12,137 bases of DNA from Deltaproteobacteria bacterium RBG_16_44_11 (GCA_001797845.1 MGQN01000022.1:9762-21898); one strand, 5' to 3'. Counted from the first letter of the stretch, positions 1 through 6,751 are shown. Numbers and translations are program-made. The notes: generated by a model not told the origin, from the letters alone.

Positions 1-611
1 ATGGCGACCTTCTCCGTTGGACTCAATTTGGCGACCACCCAGGCATGGTTGCTTTCCCTCGCAAGTTGCCGGTAGTTCCAGGCGGTGATGTTTTCCTTGA
101 TATTCCCGCCCATAATCTTCGCCTCGATGCCGTTCGTAACCAGCTGGTTCCAAACGCTGATGGCCATATCCAGGCAGACGAAGTCCCCCTCCAGAGTATA
201 GGAGTGGCTCTTGTGAAACTCGGCGGCAATTTGTGCCACAATCTGCATTTTATCCGGGACTTGTGGTGCTGGTGGAGCGGCTTGGGGTGCGGGGACAGTG
301 ATTGCTTGGGCAGGGGGAGAACTGGAGCTGGGTGACATCATTACCGGAGCGACGGTCGTCGCCACCGGCGGTTTTTTGTCAGCCGGAGCAAGGAAATAGA
401 TGGCGGTAAAAGCGGCCACGATTCCCAGAAGAATAAAAACAGGTATAAGGTATCTACCGACGGAGGCGGATGGTCTACTTTCCTGGTGTTCGGCCAGGGG
501 GGACGGGATCTTTTTCCCGCAGACAGGACACTTGAAATGTCCGTTTTTCAGCGTATGCACAAGATTATCTAAGTCATACTCCATATGGCAATGTGGACAC
601 TCGATATTCAT
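1..611 (-). CDS. Zinc-ribbon, single-TM, transglutaminase-like protein (3' end cut by window)
   Basis: The frame is open from an ATG at 611 to the window edge (203 complete codons, no stop), so the C-terminus is missing. An AAGGA sequence about 8 nt upstream supports the start, and no other in-frame ATG occurs before an upstream stop. Residues 5-31 form a CX2C-X19-CX2C zinc ribbon (C5, C8, C28, C31). Residues 54-74 are one hydrophobic helix, followed by a Pro/Ala/Ser-rich linker to about residue 110. The C-terminal part reads GDFVCLDMA, then a GIEAKIMGG-like stretch, then NHAWVVA. This is the Cys then His order of a transglutaminase-like (papain-fold) domain, and the Asp of the triad would lie at or past the edge. 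I infer a membrane-anchored protein with a cytoplasmic zinc ribbon and an outward-facing catalytic or binding domain. Substrate and pathway are unknown. The domain call is good; the function is open. Confidence 0.8.
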   Translation of the reverse strand, partial: MNIECPHCHMEYDLDNLVHTLKNGHFKCPVCGKKIPSPLAEHQESRPSASVGRYLIPVFILLGIVAAFTAIYFLAPADKKPPVATTVAPVMMSPSSSSPPAQAITVPAPQAAPPAPQVPDKMQIVAQIAAEFHKSHSYTLEGDFVCLDMAISVWNQLVTNGIEAKIMGGNIKENITAWNYRQLARESNHAWVVAKLSPTEKVA

Positions 612-706
612 GCCGCTTTCCTTGTCTCTAATGCCCCTTATCCCTGGCGAACCACCCTTGCAGAAGCATACTGCTCTATCACTTTCATAAAGTTATCTCT
701 TCCAAG

Positions 707-890
707 AAAATAAAGGGGACGTGGGTTCGTTGAAAAACCCCATGTTTTGGGGCTGTTCAAAAATGTTCAGATGCAAGGCGCGCAAAAAACCGAACCGCGA
801 GGCGTATATGGATATACGTTGAGCGGTGCGGTTTGCAGCGCAACACAGCAGAAGAGCGTTTTTCAACAGCCCCACGTCCCCAATTATTTT
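707..890. repeat. Outer imperfect palindrome (GGGGACGTGGG arms) carrying a nested element
   Basis: GGGGACGTGGG at 715-725 is the exact reverse complement of CCCACGTCCCC at 871-881. The match continues outward through AAAATAA (707-713) and TTATTTT (884-890) with one indel and one mismatch. The arms enclose a 125-bp palindrome plus 23 bp of asymmetric sequence on the left. It lies between two minus-strand genes and holds no credible coding region. It looks like a REP-type element into which a second palindromic element has landed, which is inference. Confidence 0.6.
749..873. repeat. 125-bp MITE-like palindromic element
   Basis: The terminal inverted repeats GGGGCTGTTcAAAAA (749-763) and TTTTTcAACAGCCCC (859-873) match at 14 of 15 positions. 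The interior is also an imperfect palindrome. An AAACCG and ACCGC arm pairs with GCGGT and CGGTTT across a central CGTATAT-GG-ATATACG. From memory, closely similar elements with a GGCGTATATGGATATACG core recur between genes in deltaproteobacterial genomes, but this needs a copy-number search. There is no transposase, so any movement would depend on another locus. It sits 3' of the small membrane protein gene ending at 905 and could form an RNA hairpin in either transcript. Confidence 0.65.
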
Positions 891-904
891 CCCCACATCG
901 TGAC

Positions 905-1279
905 TTAGTATTTAATCGCTGAAGCAACCTTTAAATTAGGCAGGAAAAACCCTGCGATAATAACTGTGCTGATGATCACCGCCCAAATAATGTACTTCAG
1001 CATTCTCTGTGAATTCCATTCTGTCTTTAGTTTTACGTTCGAAAGAATAAACCCAAGAACAACAAACACAACAATGAGAATAACGCCATGTGTTGTCCAG
1101 TGATGTCCCAATGCTGATTTCATAGCACTCATAACATTGGTACTTATCTCTTTGAAGAGCAGAATAATCGCATTTAACAAGATTGTTACGACAAGTGAAA
1201 GACCAAAGCCGACAAAGTATTTATCACTATTTGTTTTGTTCTTTATGTTTATTTTTTTCTTAATATTTGTTTTTTTCAT
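905..1279 (-). CDS. Small three-TM membrane protein with HHWTTH motif
   Basis: This is a 124-residue protein. The start at 1279 is preferred because GGGGAGG lies just upstream of it; the longer frame to 1372 would run back into the preceding gene. The N-terminus is very rich in Lys, Asn and Ile (MKKTNIKKKI onward). Hydrophobic helices are at about 22-42, 65-83 and 95-113. A histidine cluster, HHWTTH (59-64), sits at the membrane edge before helix 2 and could bind heme or metal, which is inference. It starts 5 bp after the stop of the upstream membrane protein gene, so the two are almost certainly co-transcribed and perhaps translationally coupled. Codon use is AT-rich compared with the glnS and lipase regions. 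I do not recognise a named family; the call is an uncharacterised membrane protein. Confidence 0.75.
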   Translation of the reverse strand: MKKTNIKKKINIKNKTNSDKYFVGFGLSLVVTILLNAIILLFKEISTNVMSAMKSALGHHWTTHGVILIVVFVVLGFILSNVKLKTEWNSQRMLKYIIWAVIISTVIIAGFFLPNLKVASAIKY

Positions 1280-1284
1280 AGCAC

Positions 1285-1743
1285 TTACCTCCCCAATCCT
1301 ATGGTTACACCTCTGCTGATAATTCCCCCGGCACCATCCATGAAAAGACCGATTAAGATAATCAGCGCACAAATTACTAAAATCAGATTTTTATTCTTTT
1401 TGTTGGTAAGGGGTATGTTTCTATAAACAGCTATCGGCAGATAAATGCTAAGAAGTAACATCGCGAAAAAGAGATGTTCCTTAACCTCCATGAAATAATT
1501 GTGCGCCCACGGCCATGTACCGGCTTTTATTATGTCCCGGTCAGCCCCATAATATACAACATACCAGTAACCTCCTATGAGAAAGGCAAGCACCATCAAC
1601 ACGGCAACGGCCAAGCTTAATATTTTTATTCTTTTAAAATTCTTCTCGCTGGCATTCAAGACATCCATGAACAAGGCAACAGTGAAGAGGATGCCTAAGA
1701 TGCCGAACATCACATGCGACATCATGATTCCCTGATTTAACAT
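1285..1743 (-). CDS. Small four-TM membrane protein of unknown function
   Basis: This is a 152-residue protein. The start at 1743 (MLNQGIMMSH) is chosen because AAAGGAG lies about 9 nt upstream; an in-frame ATG at 1782 lacks such a site. Helices are at about 8-29, 41-64, 91-107 and 120-137. Between helices 2 and 3 is a polar segment, VVYYGADRDIIKAG, followed by WPWAHN (77-82) and EVKEH (86-90). H10, H81 and H90 lie near membrane boundaries and are possible heme or metal ligands, which is inference. It is the first gene of a two-gene operon with the HHWTTH protein and follows a promoter at 1993-2021. The layout suggests a small membrane complex, perhaps electron-transfer or cytochrome-b-like, but no motif proves this. 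Confidence 0.75.
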   Translation of the reverse strand: MLNQGIMMSHVMFGILGILFTVALFMDVLNASEKNFKRIKILSLAVAVLMVLAFLIGGYWYVVYYGADRDIIKAGTWPWAHNYFMEVKEHLFFAMLLLSIYLPIAVYRNIPLTNKKNKNLILVICALIILIGLFMDGAGGIISRGVTIGLGR

Positions 1744-1992
1744 TTTTTCTCTCCTTTCATGAATACTTAATAATGGCTTCATTTTGATGAAGCTTTGCGC
1801 TTGCGATTAATCTTTTTTGCTGGTTATTTTGCGTTTTAAAATATTGATTATCTTGAGATCGAGTACCTTTAAAGATAAACTTTAGATGGCCTCTCAATTT
1901 ACACCCCCTTAACTTTTAATGATAACATTATTAATTGCAGGGACATTATATGTAGCTAATTAAATATTTTAAAAAATTTCATTGCGTATCTA
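1744..1992 (-). other. Long AT-rich 5' leader of the two-gene membrane operon
   Basis: From the predicted transcription start near 1986 to the ATG at 1743 there are about 240 nt without a gene. The stretch is very AT-rich. I see no recognisable riboswitch core, leader peptide or strong terminator in it. It may simply be intergenic, or may hold an undetected regulatory element. Confidence 0.35.
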
Positions 1993-2021
1993 ATTTTATT
2001 TGTATGATATCTATTTGTCAA
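1993..2021 (-). promoter_or_regulatory. Sigma70-type promoter of the small membrane operon
   Basis: On the minus strand, TTGACA (2021-2016) is followed after exactly 17 nt by TAAAAT (1998-1993). The -35 is a perfect consensus and the -10 matches at 5 of 6 positions. It points at the gene starting at 1743 and lies just after the stop of the TauE/SafE gene, so that gene and the membrane pair are separate transcription units. Confidence 0.7.
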
Positions 2022-2082
2022 GACTATTAAGCAGGTAATCTTTATGCCTTGAATGATTAATTACATAGGTTATTCTTTTCGG

Positions 2083-2865
2083 TCAAATTAGACCGGACGT
2101 CATCCCTAACCCGATCATTATCAGCATGATCCCCACTATGAGCTGGATCGCACCAAGTGTGATTGTCTTGAGCAAACGCTTCCCCATGAATGCTCCGAGG
2201 AAAGCCGCCAGGGTCGCCGCCAGTACCAGCGCCCAGGTGCCGGTTAAATCTTCAACTTGGGAAGTGTAAAAGCTTAAACCGTAGACGAGCATGCGGGCGA
2301 CATCGACAATCACGGCTGAGACTGTGCCGGTTCCAATGAACGCTTCTTTTTCCATGCCTGTCTTAATTAAAAATGCTGACCGTAACGCACCCTGGTTGCC
2401 TGAAAGACCCCCGAAGAATCCTGATAGAAGCCCGCCCAGTGGCAGGTACTTGCGGTCGAAGGACAACCGGCGGAAGCGCGGCAATAGTTCGAAGAGTGCA
2501 AACCCGATGATCAGAATACCAATTACAAGTTTGATAACAGTGATGTCGTATTCCCGGCCGAAGAGTTGATAAGTATATAACGGCGTCAAGTGAGCAAACA
2601 AGTTCAGGAGCGCTGCCCCTATGAACGCCGCAATTGCGCCCGGGATGGCGAAGCGTATCACAACACCCCAATCGGCTTTCCTGCCTACCAGAAAAACCTT
2701 GAAAATATTGTTGGCCAAGTGCACGACTGCTGTCGCGGCAATTGCTACCGGCACGGAGAAAAATAGGGCAAAGGCCGGCATGAGCACGGTACCCAAGCCG
2801 AAACCGGAGAACAATGTCAGTGCCGACACCAGCATGGCCACCAGGCAAACAACAATATATTCCAT
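2083..2865 (-). CDS. TauE/SafE-family membrane permease (putative sulfite/organosulfonate exporter)
   Basis: The 260-residue protein is almost wholly hydrophobic, with about seven to eight predicted helices and the two-fold repeat typical of TauE/SafE (former DUF81) proteins. The first half carries GFGLGTVLMP (21-30). The second carries the matching Gly-rich segment from G144 to A160, including GFFGGLSGNQG. Length is normal for the family. The start at 2865 follows GTGAGG about 7 nt upstream. Family members export sulfite, sulfoacetate or related small anions at the inner membrane, but the substrate cannot be read from sequence, and no sulfur-metabolism gene is nearby to support one. It is transcribed alone from the promoter at 2942-2970 and faces away from the tRNA-Gln promoter. 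Confidence 0.88.
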   Translation of the reverse strand: MEYIVVCLVAMLVSALTLFSGFGLGTVLMPAFALFFSVPVAIAATAVVHLANNIFKVFLVGRKADWGVVIRFAIPGAIAAFIGAALLNLFAHLTPLYTYQLFGREYDITVIKLVIGILIIGFALFELLPRFRRLSFDRKYLPLGGLLSGFFGGLSGNQGALRSAFLIKTGMEKEAFIGTGTVSAVIVDVARMLVYGLSFYTSQVEDLTGTWALVLAATLAAFLGAFMGKRLLKTITLGAIQLIVGIMLIMIGLGMTSGLI

Positions 2866-2941
2866 TTTTACCTCACAATCAGGATTGATCGCTTACTACG
2901 CTCATCAACCCGCGTACCTTATACATAGCGTACTGAGTTGA

Positions 2942-2970
2942 ACTATAAGAAACTCGGTTTTGTATGTCAA
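2942..2970 (-). promoter_or_regulatory. Sigma70 promoter for the TauE/SafE gene
   Basis: TTGACA (2970-2965) and TATAGT (2947-2942) lie on the minus strand with a 17-nt spacer. The predicted start near 2935 gives a leader of about 70 nt before the ATG at 2865. Confidence 0.7.
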
Positions 2971-3021
2971 TTAAATATTGACCGCAAAATATGAGGTATG
3001 ATGTCGATGGGAGAAAATTTG

Positions 3022-3050
3022 TTGACATAAAAAATCAATCGCATTATATA
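3022..3050 (+). promoter_or_regulatory. Strong sigma70 promoter for tRNA-Gln
   Basis: TTGACA (3022-3027), a 17-nt spacer, then TATATA (3045-3050). The bases after the -10 are GC-rich (CACCCCGCCCG). That is the usual discriminator of stable-RNA promoters under growth-rate or stringent control in other bacteria. The tRNA begins 40 nt after the -10. Confidence 0.8.
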
Positions 3051-3089
3051 CACCCCGCCCGAAAACTGAACGGGCCAAGCATTCCTTGC

Positions 3090-3163
3090 TGGGGAATCGT
3101 TCAATGGTAGGACAACGGACTCTGACTCCGTTTATTAAGGTTCGAATCCTTATTCCCCAGCCA
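3090..3163 (+). tRNA. tRNA-Gln (anticodon CUG), CCA encoded
   Basis: The full cloverleaf can be drawn. The acceptor TGGGGAA (3090-3096) pairs with TTCCCCA (3153-3159), with a G discriminator and encoded CCA. The D-stem is GTTC/GGAC (3099-3102 and 3110-3113). The anticodon stem is ACGGA/TCCGT (3115-3119 and 3127-3131) with loop CTCTGAC, giving anticodon CTG at 3122-3124. The variable loop is TTAT, and the T-arm is TAAGG-TTCGAAT-CCTTA (3136-3152). The weak U-A first acceptor pair and G73 fit glutamine identity in bacteria. It reads CAG codons. The gene for its synthetase is convergent, about 195 bp downstream. Confidence 0.95.
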
Positions 3164-3274
3164 ATTTTAATCCATCTCTGCTGAGACGACATTTGGATAC
3201 CCCCGACATTCGCCGGGCTTTGGGCAAGAGTAAAACTCGACGCATGTATGGGAAAGCCGAGAACCAATTTTAAT
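3161..3274. repeat. 11-bp direct repeats at the tRNA 3' end and 103 bp downstream
   Basis: CCAATTTTAAT occurs at 3161-3171, starting with the encoded CCA of the tRNA, and again at 3264-3274. The 92 bp between hold no gene I recognise. This could be a trace of a small insertion at the tRNA end or chance in AT-rich sequence; no integrase is present. Confidence 0.3.
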
Positions 3275-3282
3275 TATACTGG

Positions 3283-3302
3283 ATTCCCGCTTTCGCGGGA
3301 AT
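3283..3302. repeat. Short REP-like hairpin
   Basis: ATTCCCGC (3283-3290) and GCGGGAAT (3295-3302) are perfect 8-bp arms with a TTTC loop. No T-run follows on either strand, so it is not a standard terminator. GGATTCCCGC...GCGGGAATGAC is a sequence I remember as a common dispersed repeat in bacteria. It could protect the 3' end of the glnS mRNA. Confidence 0.5.
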
Positions 3303-3304
3303 GA

Positions 3305-3359
3305 CATATCCTAAGCGCAACGCCGCAGACGCGTGCCCTTCAGGATATGGGCGTTTTTT
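3305..3359 (+). terminator. Candidate terminator downstream of tRNA-Gln
   Basis: CATATCCT (3305-3312) and AGGATATG (3342-3349) are perfect inverted arms around a 29-nt loop, followed by GGCG and six Ts (3354-3359). Alternative, closer pairings such as GCCC/GGGC (3335-3338 and 3349-3352) also end next to the T-run. The long loop makes this weaker than a textbook terminator. It ends at the stop codon of the convergent glnS. Confidence 0.4.
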
Positions 3360-5046
3360 AATAGTCTCCGGCTATCTTAGCCCATGAATCCCGTAGCGGT
3401 ACGATGCGATTGAATACAGGTTTGCCGGCTACAGTATCCTTTGTATCAACACAAAAATATCCCAACCTTTCAAACTGATAATGGCTTCCCGGCGCTGCAT
3501 CTTTCAGCCTTTGCTCGGCATAGCAGGTTGTCAGGGTTTCCAGAGAATTCGGATTCAGATATTTTGTAAAGTCATCCCCTTCCCTTCCCGGATCCTGAAC
3601 GCTAAATAACCGGTCGTACAAGCGCACCTGCGCAGGTATGCAATGTTCGGCTGAAACCCAGTGAATAACTCCCTGAATCTTCCGTCCGTCTGCCGGCGGT
3701 CCATTGCGCGTTGCCGGATCATAGGTGCAGTGCAGTTCAATTGCCTCACCGGTTTTTTCGTCTTTCACCATGTTTTCAAATTTTATGACATAAGCATTCC
3801 GAAGGCGGACTTCCCTTCCCGGACCGAGGCGATGATACTTTTTGGGCGGATTTTCCATGAAATCGTCACGCTCGATATAGATCACTCTGGAAAAGGGAAC
3901 CTGTCTCGTTCCCATATCGGAATTTTGCGGATGGTTGGCGCTTTCGATTTGTTCCACCTTGTTTTCCGGATAATTGTCGATCACAACCTTGAGAGGACGC
4001 AAAACGCACATTACCCTAGGTGCATTTTCGTTTAAATCTTCACGGACGCAATGCTCCAGCAGGGATACATCAATCAGGTTGTCGTTTTTGGCCACACCGA
4101 TTTCAGCGCAGAACTTTCGTATAGCTTCAGGCGTGTAACCCCGGCGCCGCATTCCCGTCACGGTAGGCATACGCGGATCATCCCAGCCCTGCACCAAGCC
4201 TTTTTCCACCAATTCTATGAGCCGCCGTTTGCTGAGAATTGTATAACTCAAACTGAGACGGGCGAATTCGATTTGTTGCGGACGGTGGGTGGGAATCAGT
4301 CTCTCCACGATCCAATCGTACAGGGGACGGTTGTTTTCGAACTCCAGGGTACAGATGGAATGGGTGATTCCTTCCAGGGCATCGGAGAGGCAATGGGCAA
4401 AATCGTACATCGGATAAATTACCCATTTTTCCGCCGTCCGGTAGTGAGGTTCCCGTTTGATGCGGTAGAGAACGGGATCCCGCAGGACAATGTTGGGAGA
4501 GGCCATGTCGATTTTGGCGCGCAGAGTATGGGCGCCGTCCGCAAATTCGCCTTTCCGCATGCGGGAAAACAAATCCAGGTTCTCCTCCACGGAACGGTTG
4601 CGATAGGGACTTTCCTTGCCTGGTTCGGTGAACGTTCCCCGTTGCTCCCGCACTTCATCGGCGCTCAAACTGCAGACATAGGCGTTGCCTTTTTTGATGA
4701 GTTCTACGGCGAATTGATAAAGTTTCTCAAAATAGTCGGAGGCATAAAACAGACGATCCCCCCAGTCAAACCCCAGCCAGCGGACATCGCGGATGATCGA
4801 TTCCACGTATTCCATGGACTCGCCTAGCGGGTCGGTATCATCCAAGCGTAGATTACATGTTCCTTTATATTGCGCGGCAATACCAAAATTGAGGCAAACC
4901 GATTTGGCATGCCCGATATGGATATAGCCGTTGGGCTCCGGCGGAAAACGGGTAGCAACACGCCCTTCGTGTTTGCCTGTCCGTAGGTCATCATCTATAA
5001 TATCCCGGATAAAATCGGTTGGGTTTGAGGTTGTCGGTTGCGACAT
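3358..5046 (-). CDS. glnS: Glutaminyl-tRNA synthetase (class Ic)
   Basis: The 562-residue protein charges tRNA-Gln with glutamine using ATP in the cytoplasm. The class I Rossmann signature is at residues 34-48 (FPPEPNGYIHIGHAKS region, HIGH at 43-46). LRLDDTDP follows at about 67-73. The KMSKS counterpart is ILSKR at 270-274, where GlnRS of E. coli has VMSKR. The GlnRS-type catalytic insert is recognisable from about 195 to 260, and the C-terminal beta-barrel anticodon-binding region runs from about 340 to the end. Length is normal for bacterial GlnRS. It is GlnRS rather than GluRS because of the FPPEPNGYLHIGHAKS-type start and the barrel domain. The start at 5046 has AAGGA 10 nt upstream. 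It lies 88 bp downstream of the MocR gene on the same strand, with only poor promoter candidates between, so read-through is possible. Many Deltaproteobacteria instead use GluRS plus the amidotransferase GatCAB. Confidence 0.97.
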   Translation of the reverse strand: MSQPTTSNPTDFIRDIIDDDLRTGKHEGRVATRFPPEPNGYIHIGHAKSVCLNFGIAAQYKGTCNLRLDDTDPLGESMEYVESIIRDVRWLGFDWGDRLFYASDYFEKLYQFAVELIKKGNAYVCSLSADEVREQRGTFTEPGKESPYRNRSVEENLDLFSRMRKGEFADGAHTLRAKIDMASPNIVLRDPVLYRIKREPHYRTAEKWVIYPMYDFAHCLSDALEGITHSICTLEFENNRPLYDWIVERLIPTHRPQQIEFARLSLSYTILSKRRLIELVEKGLVQGWDDPRMPTVTGMRRRGYTPEAIRKFCAEIGVAKNDNLIDVSLLEHCVREDLNENAPRVMCVLRPLKVVIDNYPENKVEQIESANHPQNSDMGTRQVPFSRVIYIERDDFMENPPKKYHRLGPGREVRLRNAYVIKFENMVKDEKTGEAIELHCTYDPATRNGPPADGRKIQGVIHWVSAEHCIPAQVRLYDRLFSVQDPGREGDDFTKYLNPNSLETLTTCYAEQRLKDAAPGSHYQFERLGYFCVDTKDTVAGKPVFNRIVPLRDSWAKIAGDY

Positions 5047-5134
5047 AGATTAAAATTCCTTCAGCCTTTAAAAATACGGGTTGAAACCTATAATATTAAT
5101 GGGAATATATCAAGGGCATAACTTGATGCAATCC

Positions 5135-6586
5135 TTACATCATTGCTTCAGCCAACCCACCGAGTGTTTCCAGAGCCTGTTCTACCCGCTCCGACCAAAA
5201 GGCGGCATTGAGGCGGATACAGTTGTTGTATTTATCACCGGTGATTGAAAAAATTATACCGGGGGCAATACTTATTCCATTTTGCAAAGCTCCCTCATAT
5301 AATTTGAGGGAGTCGACCCCTTCCGGCATTTCCACCCAAAGAATAAAACCTCCTTCAGGATGTGTGACTCGCGTGCCTTGAGGAAAATAGCGGCCAACGG
5401 CATTTCTAACGTAAGCTATTTGCCGGGCGAAAGTACGGCGAAGCTTACGCAGGTGTTGGTCATAGCCGCCGTTGGTTATAAACTCGGCAATGGCGAGTTG
5501 CGTTGGCGATGCTGTGGCAACGTTGAATACAGATTTTAATTGCTCGACTCTCTGCCGGAATTTTCCGGGAACAATCCAACCCACACGGTAACCGGGCGCC
5601 AGAGTCTTGGAAAAAGAAGAACAGTAAAGCACTAATCCTTTTTCATCATAAGCCTTGGCCGCACTCGGGCGGTTAGCACCAAAAGCCAGATCACCGTAAA
5701 CATCATCCTCGATGAGAGGGATATTGTGCTTTGCCAGCAGAGCAACTAATTCCCGTTTTTTCTCGTCTGTCATTAGGCTGCCCAGAGGATTGTTGAAGTT
5801 GGAGATGATGATACAGGCATGGACAGGATTGTGTTTAATAGCGTAGCGGAGGACTTCGAGGCTAAGACCGTCTTCCGGCGTGGAAGGAATCTCCAGAACC
5901 TTCAGCCCCATCCACTGGATCGAATGAAGAAAGGTATAGTAAACCGGGGATCCGATGGCTACGGTATCTCCGGGGCGGCATGTGGCTTGAAGCGCCAACG
6001 TAATCGCTTCTATGCAGCCGGAGGTAATCATAATATCCTCAGGCGCCAGATTACATCCGTAATTGAGCGAACGTTTGGCAATCTGTGTGCGCAGTTTTTT
6101 GATGCCCGGCGCCGCGGTATAAGAAACGCTCTGAATGCGAAAGCGCCGTGATTCCGTGGCCAGCATTCTGTTTAGTTTATCTATCGGAAGCAGATCAGGA
6201 TTTGGCGATCCTCCGCCCAGCGGAACCAGAGAGACGTTATATAAGTTACGCATCACCTGCAAAGGAACGTCAGCAAATGTTACGCAATTAGGTGCAATGT
6301 CCTCTATAACCTTTTTTTTCTCCCGTTTGGTCGCTGGCTCCAGGCGTCGATAAGAAACATAATATCCAGACTGAGGTCGCGCTTCAATCAGACCCACATT
6401 TTCCAGGTTCGAGTAGGCTTCCATCACTGTGTTGATGCTTACGTGCATCTGCCGGCTCAGATTCCTGATCGATGGGATTCTCTCTCCCACCCGATAAGTC
6501 CCTTTTTCGATCATACTGCGGATCTTGAATCCAACTTCTTCATAAAGCAGGTTTTGTCGTGTTTGTGTTTGTGCGTTTGTTTTCAT
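5135..6586 (-). CDS. MocR-type transcription regulator (GntR HTH fused to PLP aminotransferase fold)
   Basis: The 483-residue protein has a GntR-type winged helix at about 12-80 (RIPSIRNLSRQM, VSINTVMEAYSNLENVGLI), a linker to about 115, and a fold-type I aminotransferase domain to the end. PLP residues are present: NNPLG (265-269), the Asp and Tyr of EDDVYGDL (D294, Y297), and the Schiff-base lysine K327 in SSFSKTLAPGYRVGW. Length fits MocR/PtsJ/GabR proteins. These dimers bind DNA by the N-terminus and sense PLP or an amino compound by the C-terminus. Domain-swapped regulation is known for GabR and is assumed here. The gene diverges from the thiol-redox pair at 6777-7647, with a probable operator between. 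No clear Shine-Dalgarno precedes the ATG at 6586, but the HTH leaves no room for a later start. True aminotransferase activity cannot be excluded. Confidence 0.9.
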   Translation of the reverse strand: MKTNAQTQTRQNLLYEEVGFKIRSMIEKGTYRVGERIPSIRNLSRQMHVSINTVMEAYSNLENVGLIEARPQSGYYVSYRRLEPATKREKKKVIEDIAPNCVTFADVPLQVMRNLYNVSLVPLGGGSPNPDLLPIDKLNRMLATESRRFRIQSVSYTAAPGIKKLRTQIAKRSLNYGCNLAPEDIMITSGCIEAITLALQATCRPGDTVAIGSPVYYTFLHSIQWMGLKVLEIPSTPEDGLSLEVLRYAIKHNPVHACIIISNFNNPLGSLMTDEKKRELVALLAKHNIPLIEDDVYGDLAFGANRPSAAKAYDEKGLVLYCSSFSKTLAPGYRVGWIVPGKFRQRVEQLKSVFNVATASPTQLAIAEFITNGGYDQHLRKLRRTFARQIAYVRNAVGRYFPQGTRVTHPEGGFILWVEMPEGVDSLKLYEGALQNGISIAPGIIFSITGDKYNNCIRLNAAFWSERVEQALETLGGLAEAMM

Positions 6587-6624
6587 GATGGTTCTATTCT
6601 ACTGCAGCTTGCTGTTTGAGACAA

Positions 6625-6680
6625 GTACAGTTTTCTCATTATTTGATGGGTACAGTTATATTTAACAGATAACTGCTACC
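6625..6680. promoter_or_regulatory. Candidate MocR operator array
   Basis: GTACAGTT occurs twice in direct orientation, at 6625-6632 and 6650-6657, 25 bp apart start to start. An inverted related half-site, AACTGcTACC, is at 6671-6680 opposite GGTACAGTT (6649-6657). Direct repeats with an added inverted half-site are known from MocR-family operators. The sites overlap or flank the -10 of the predicted regulator promoter, which suggests autoregulation. Confidence 0.55.
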
Positions 6681-6687
6681 ATGACAA
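6659..6687 (-). promoter_or_regulatory. Predicted promoter of the MocR gene
   Basis: On the minus strand, TTGTCA (6687-6682) is followed after 17 nt by TAAATA (6664-6659). One GTACAGTT operator copy lies directly next to the -10 and the inverted half-site fills the spacer. The start would fall near 6652, giving a leader of about 65 nt. Confidence 0.5.
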
Positions 6688-6739
6688 ACCTGAAGCCCTG
6701 TGCCTTTTCTTTTCTGCCGCCTATGTTTTAATAGCCGCA

Positions 6740-6751
6740 AAGATTAATCTT
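6740..6751. promoter_or_regulatory. Perfect 12-bp palindrome upstream of the redox operon
   Basis: AAGATTAATCTT reads the same on both strands and lies 25 bp before the ATG at 6777. It could be a binding site for a dimeric regulator. No other evidence supports this. Confidence 0.3.

Noticed and set aside
693..896. 67-residue minus-strand open frame
   Set aside because: It lies almost wholly in the palindromic repeat; its residues are those of the inverted arms, with no start signal.
1280..1372. Longer N-terminus (31 extra residues) for the HHWTTH protein
   Set aside because: It would overlap the upstream gene, and GGGGAGG sits properly for the start at 1279.
2971..3267. 98-residue minus-strand open frame
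   Set aside because: It runs antisense through tRNA-Gln and its promoter, with no ribosome site or recognisable domain.
3283..3302. Hairpin as terminator of glnS
   Set aside because: The sequence after it on the minus strand (CCAGTATAATT) lacks a T-run.
4051..4827. 258-residue plus-strand open frame inside glnS
   Set aside because: It is antisense to a certain GlnRS gene; its length reflects codon bias of the coding strand.
5047..5134. Separate promoter for glnS
   Set aside because: TTGATA is present, but the only -10-like hexamers are at 14-15 nt spacing or poor; not strong enough to list.
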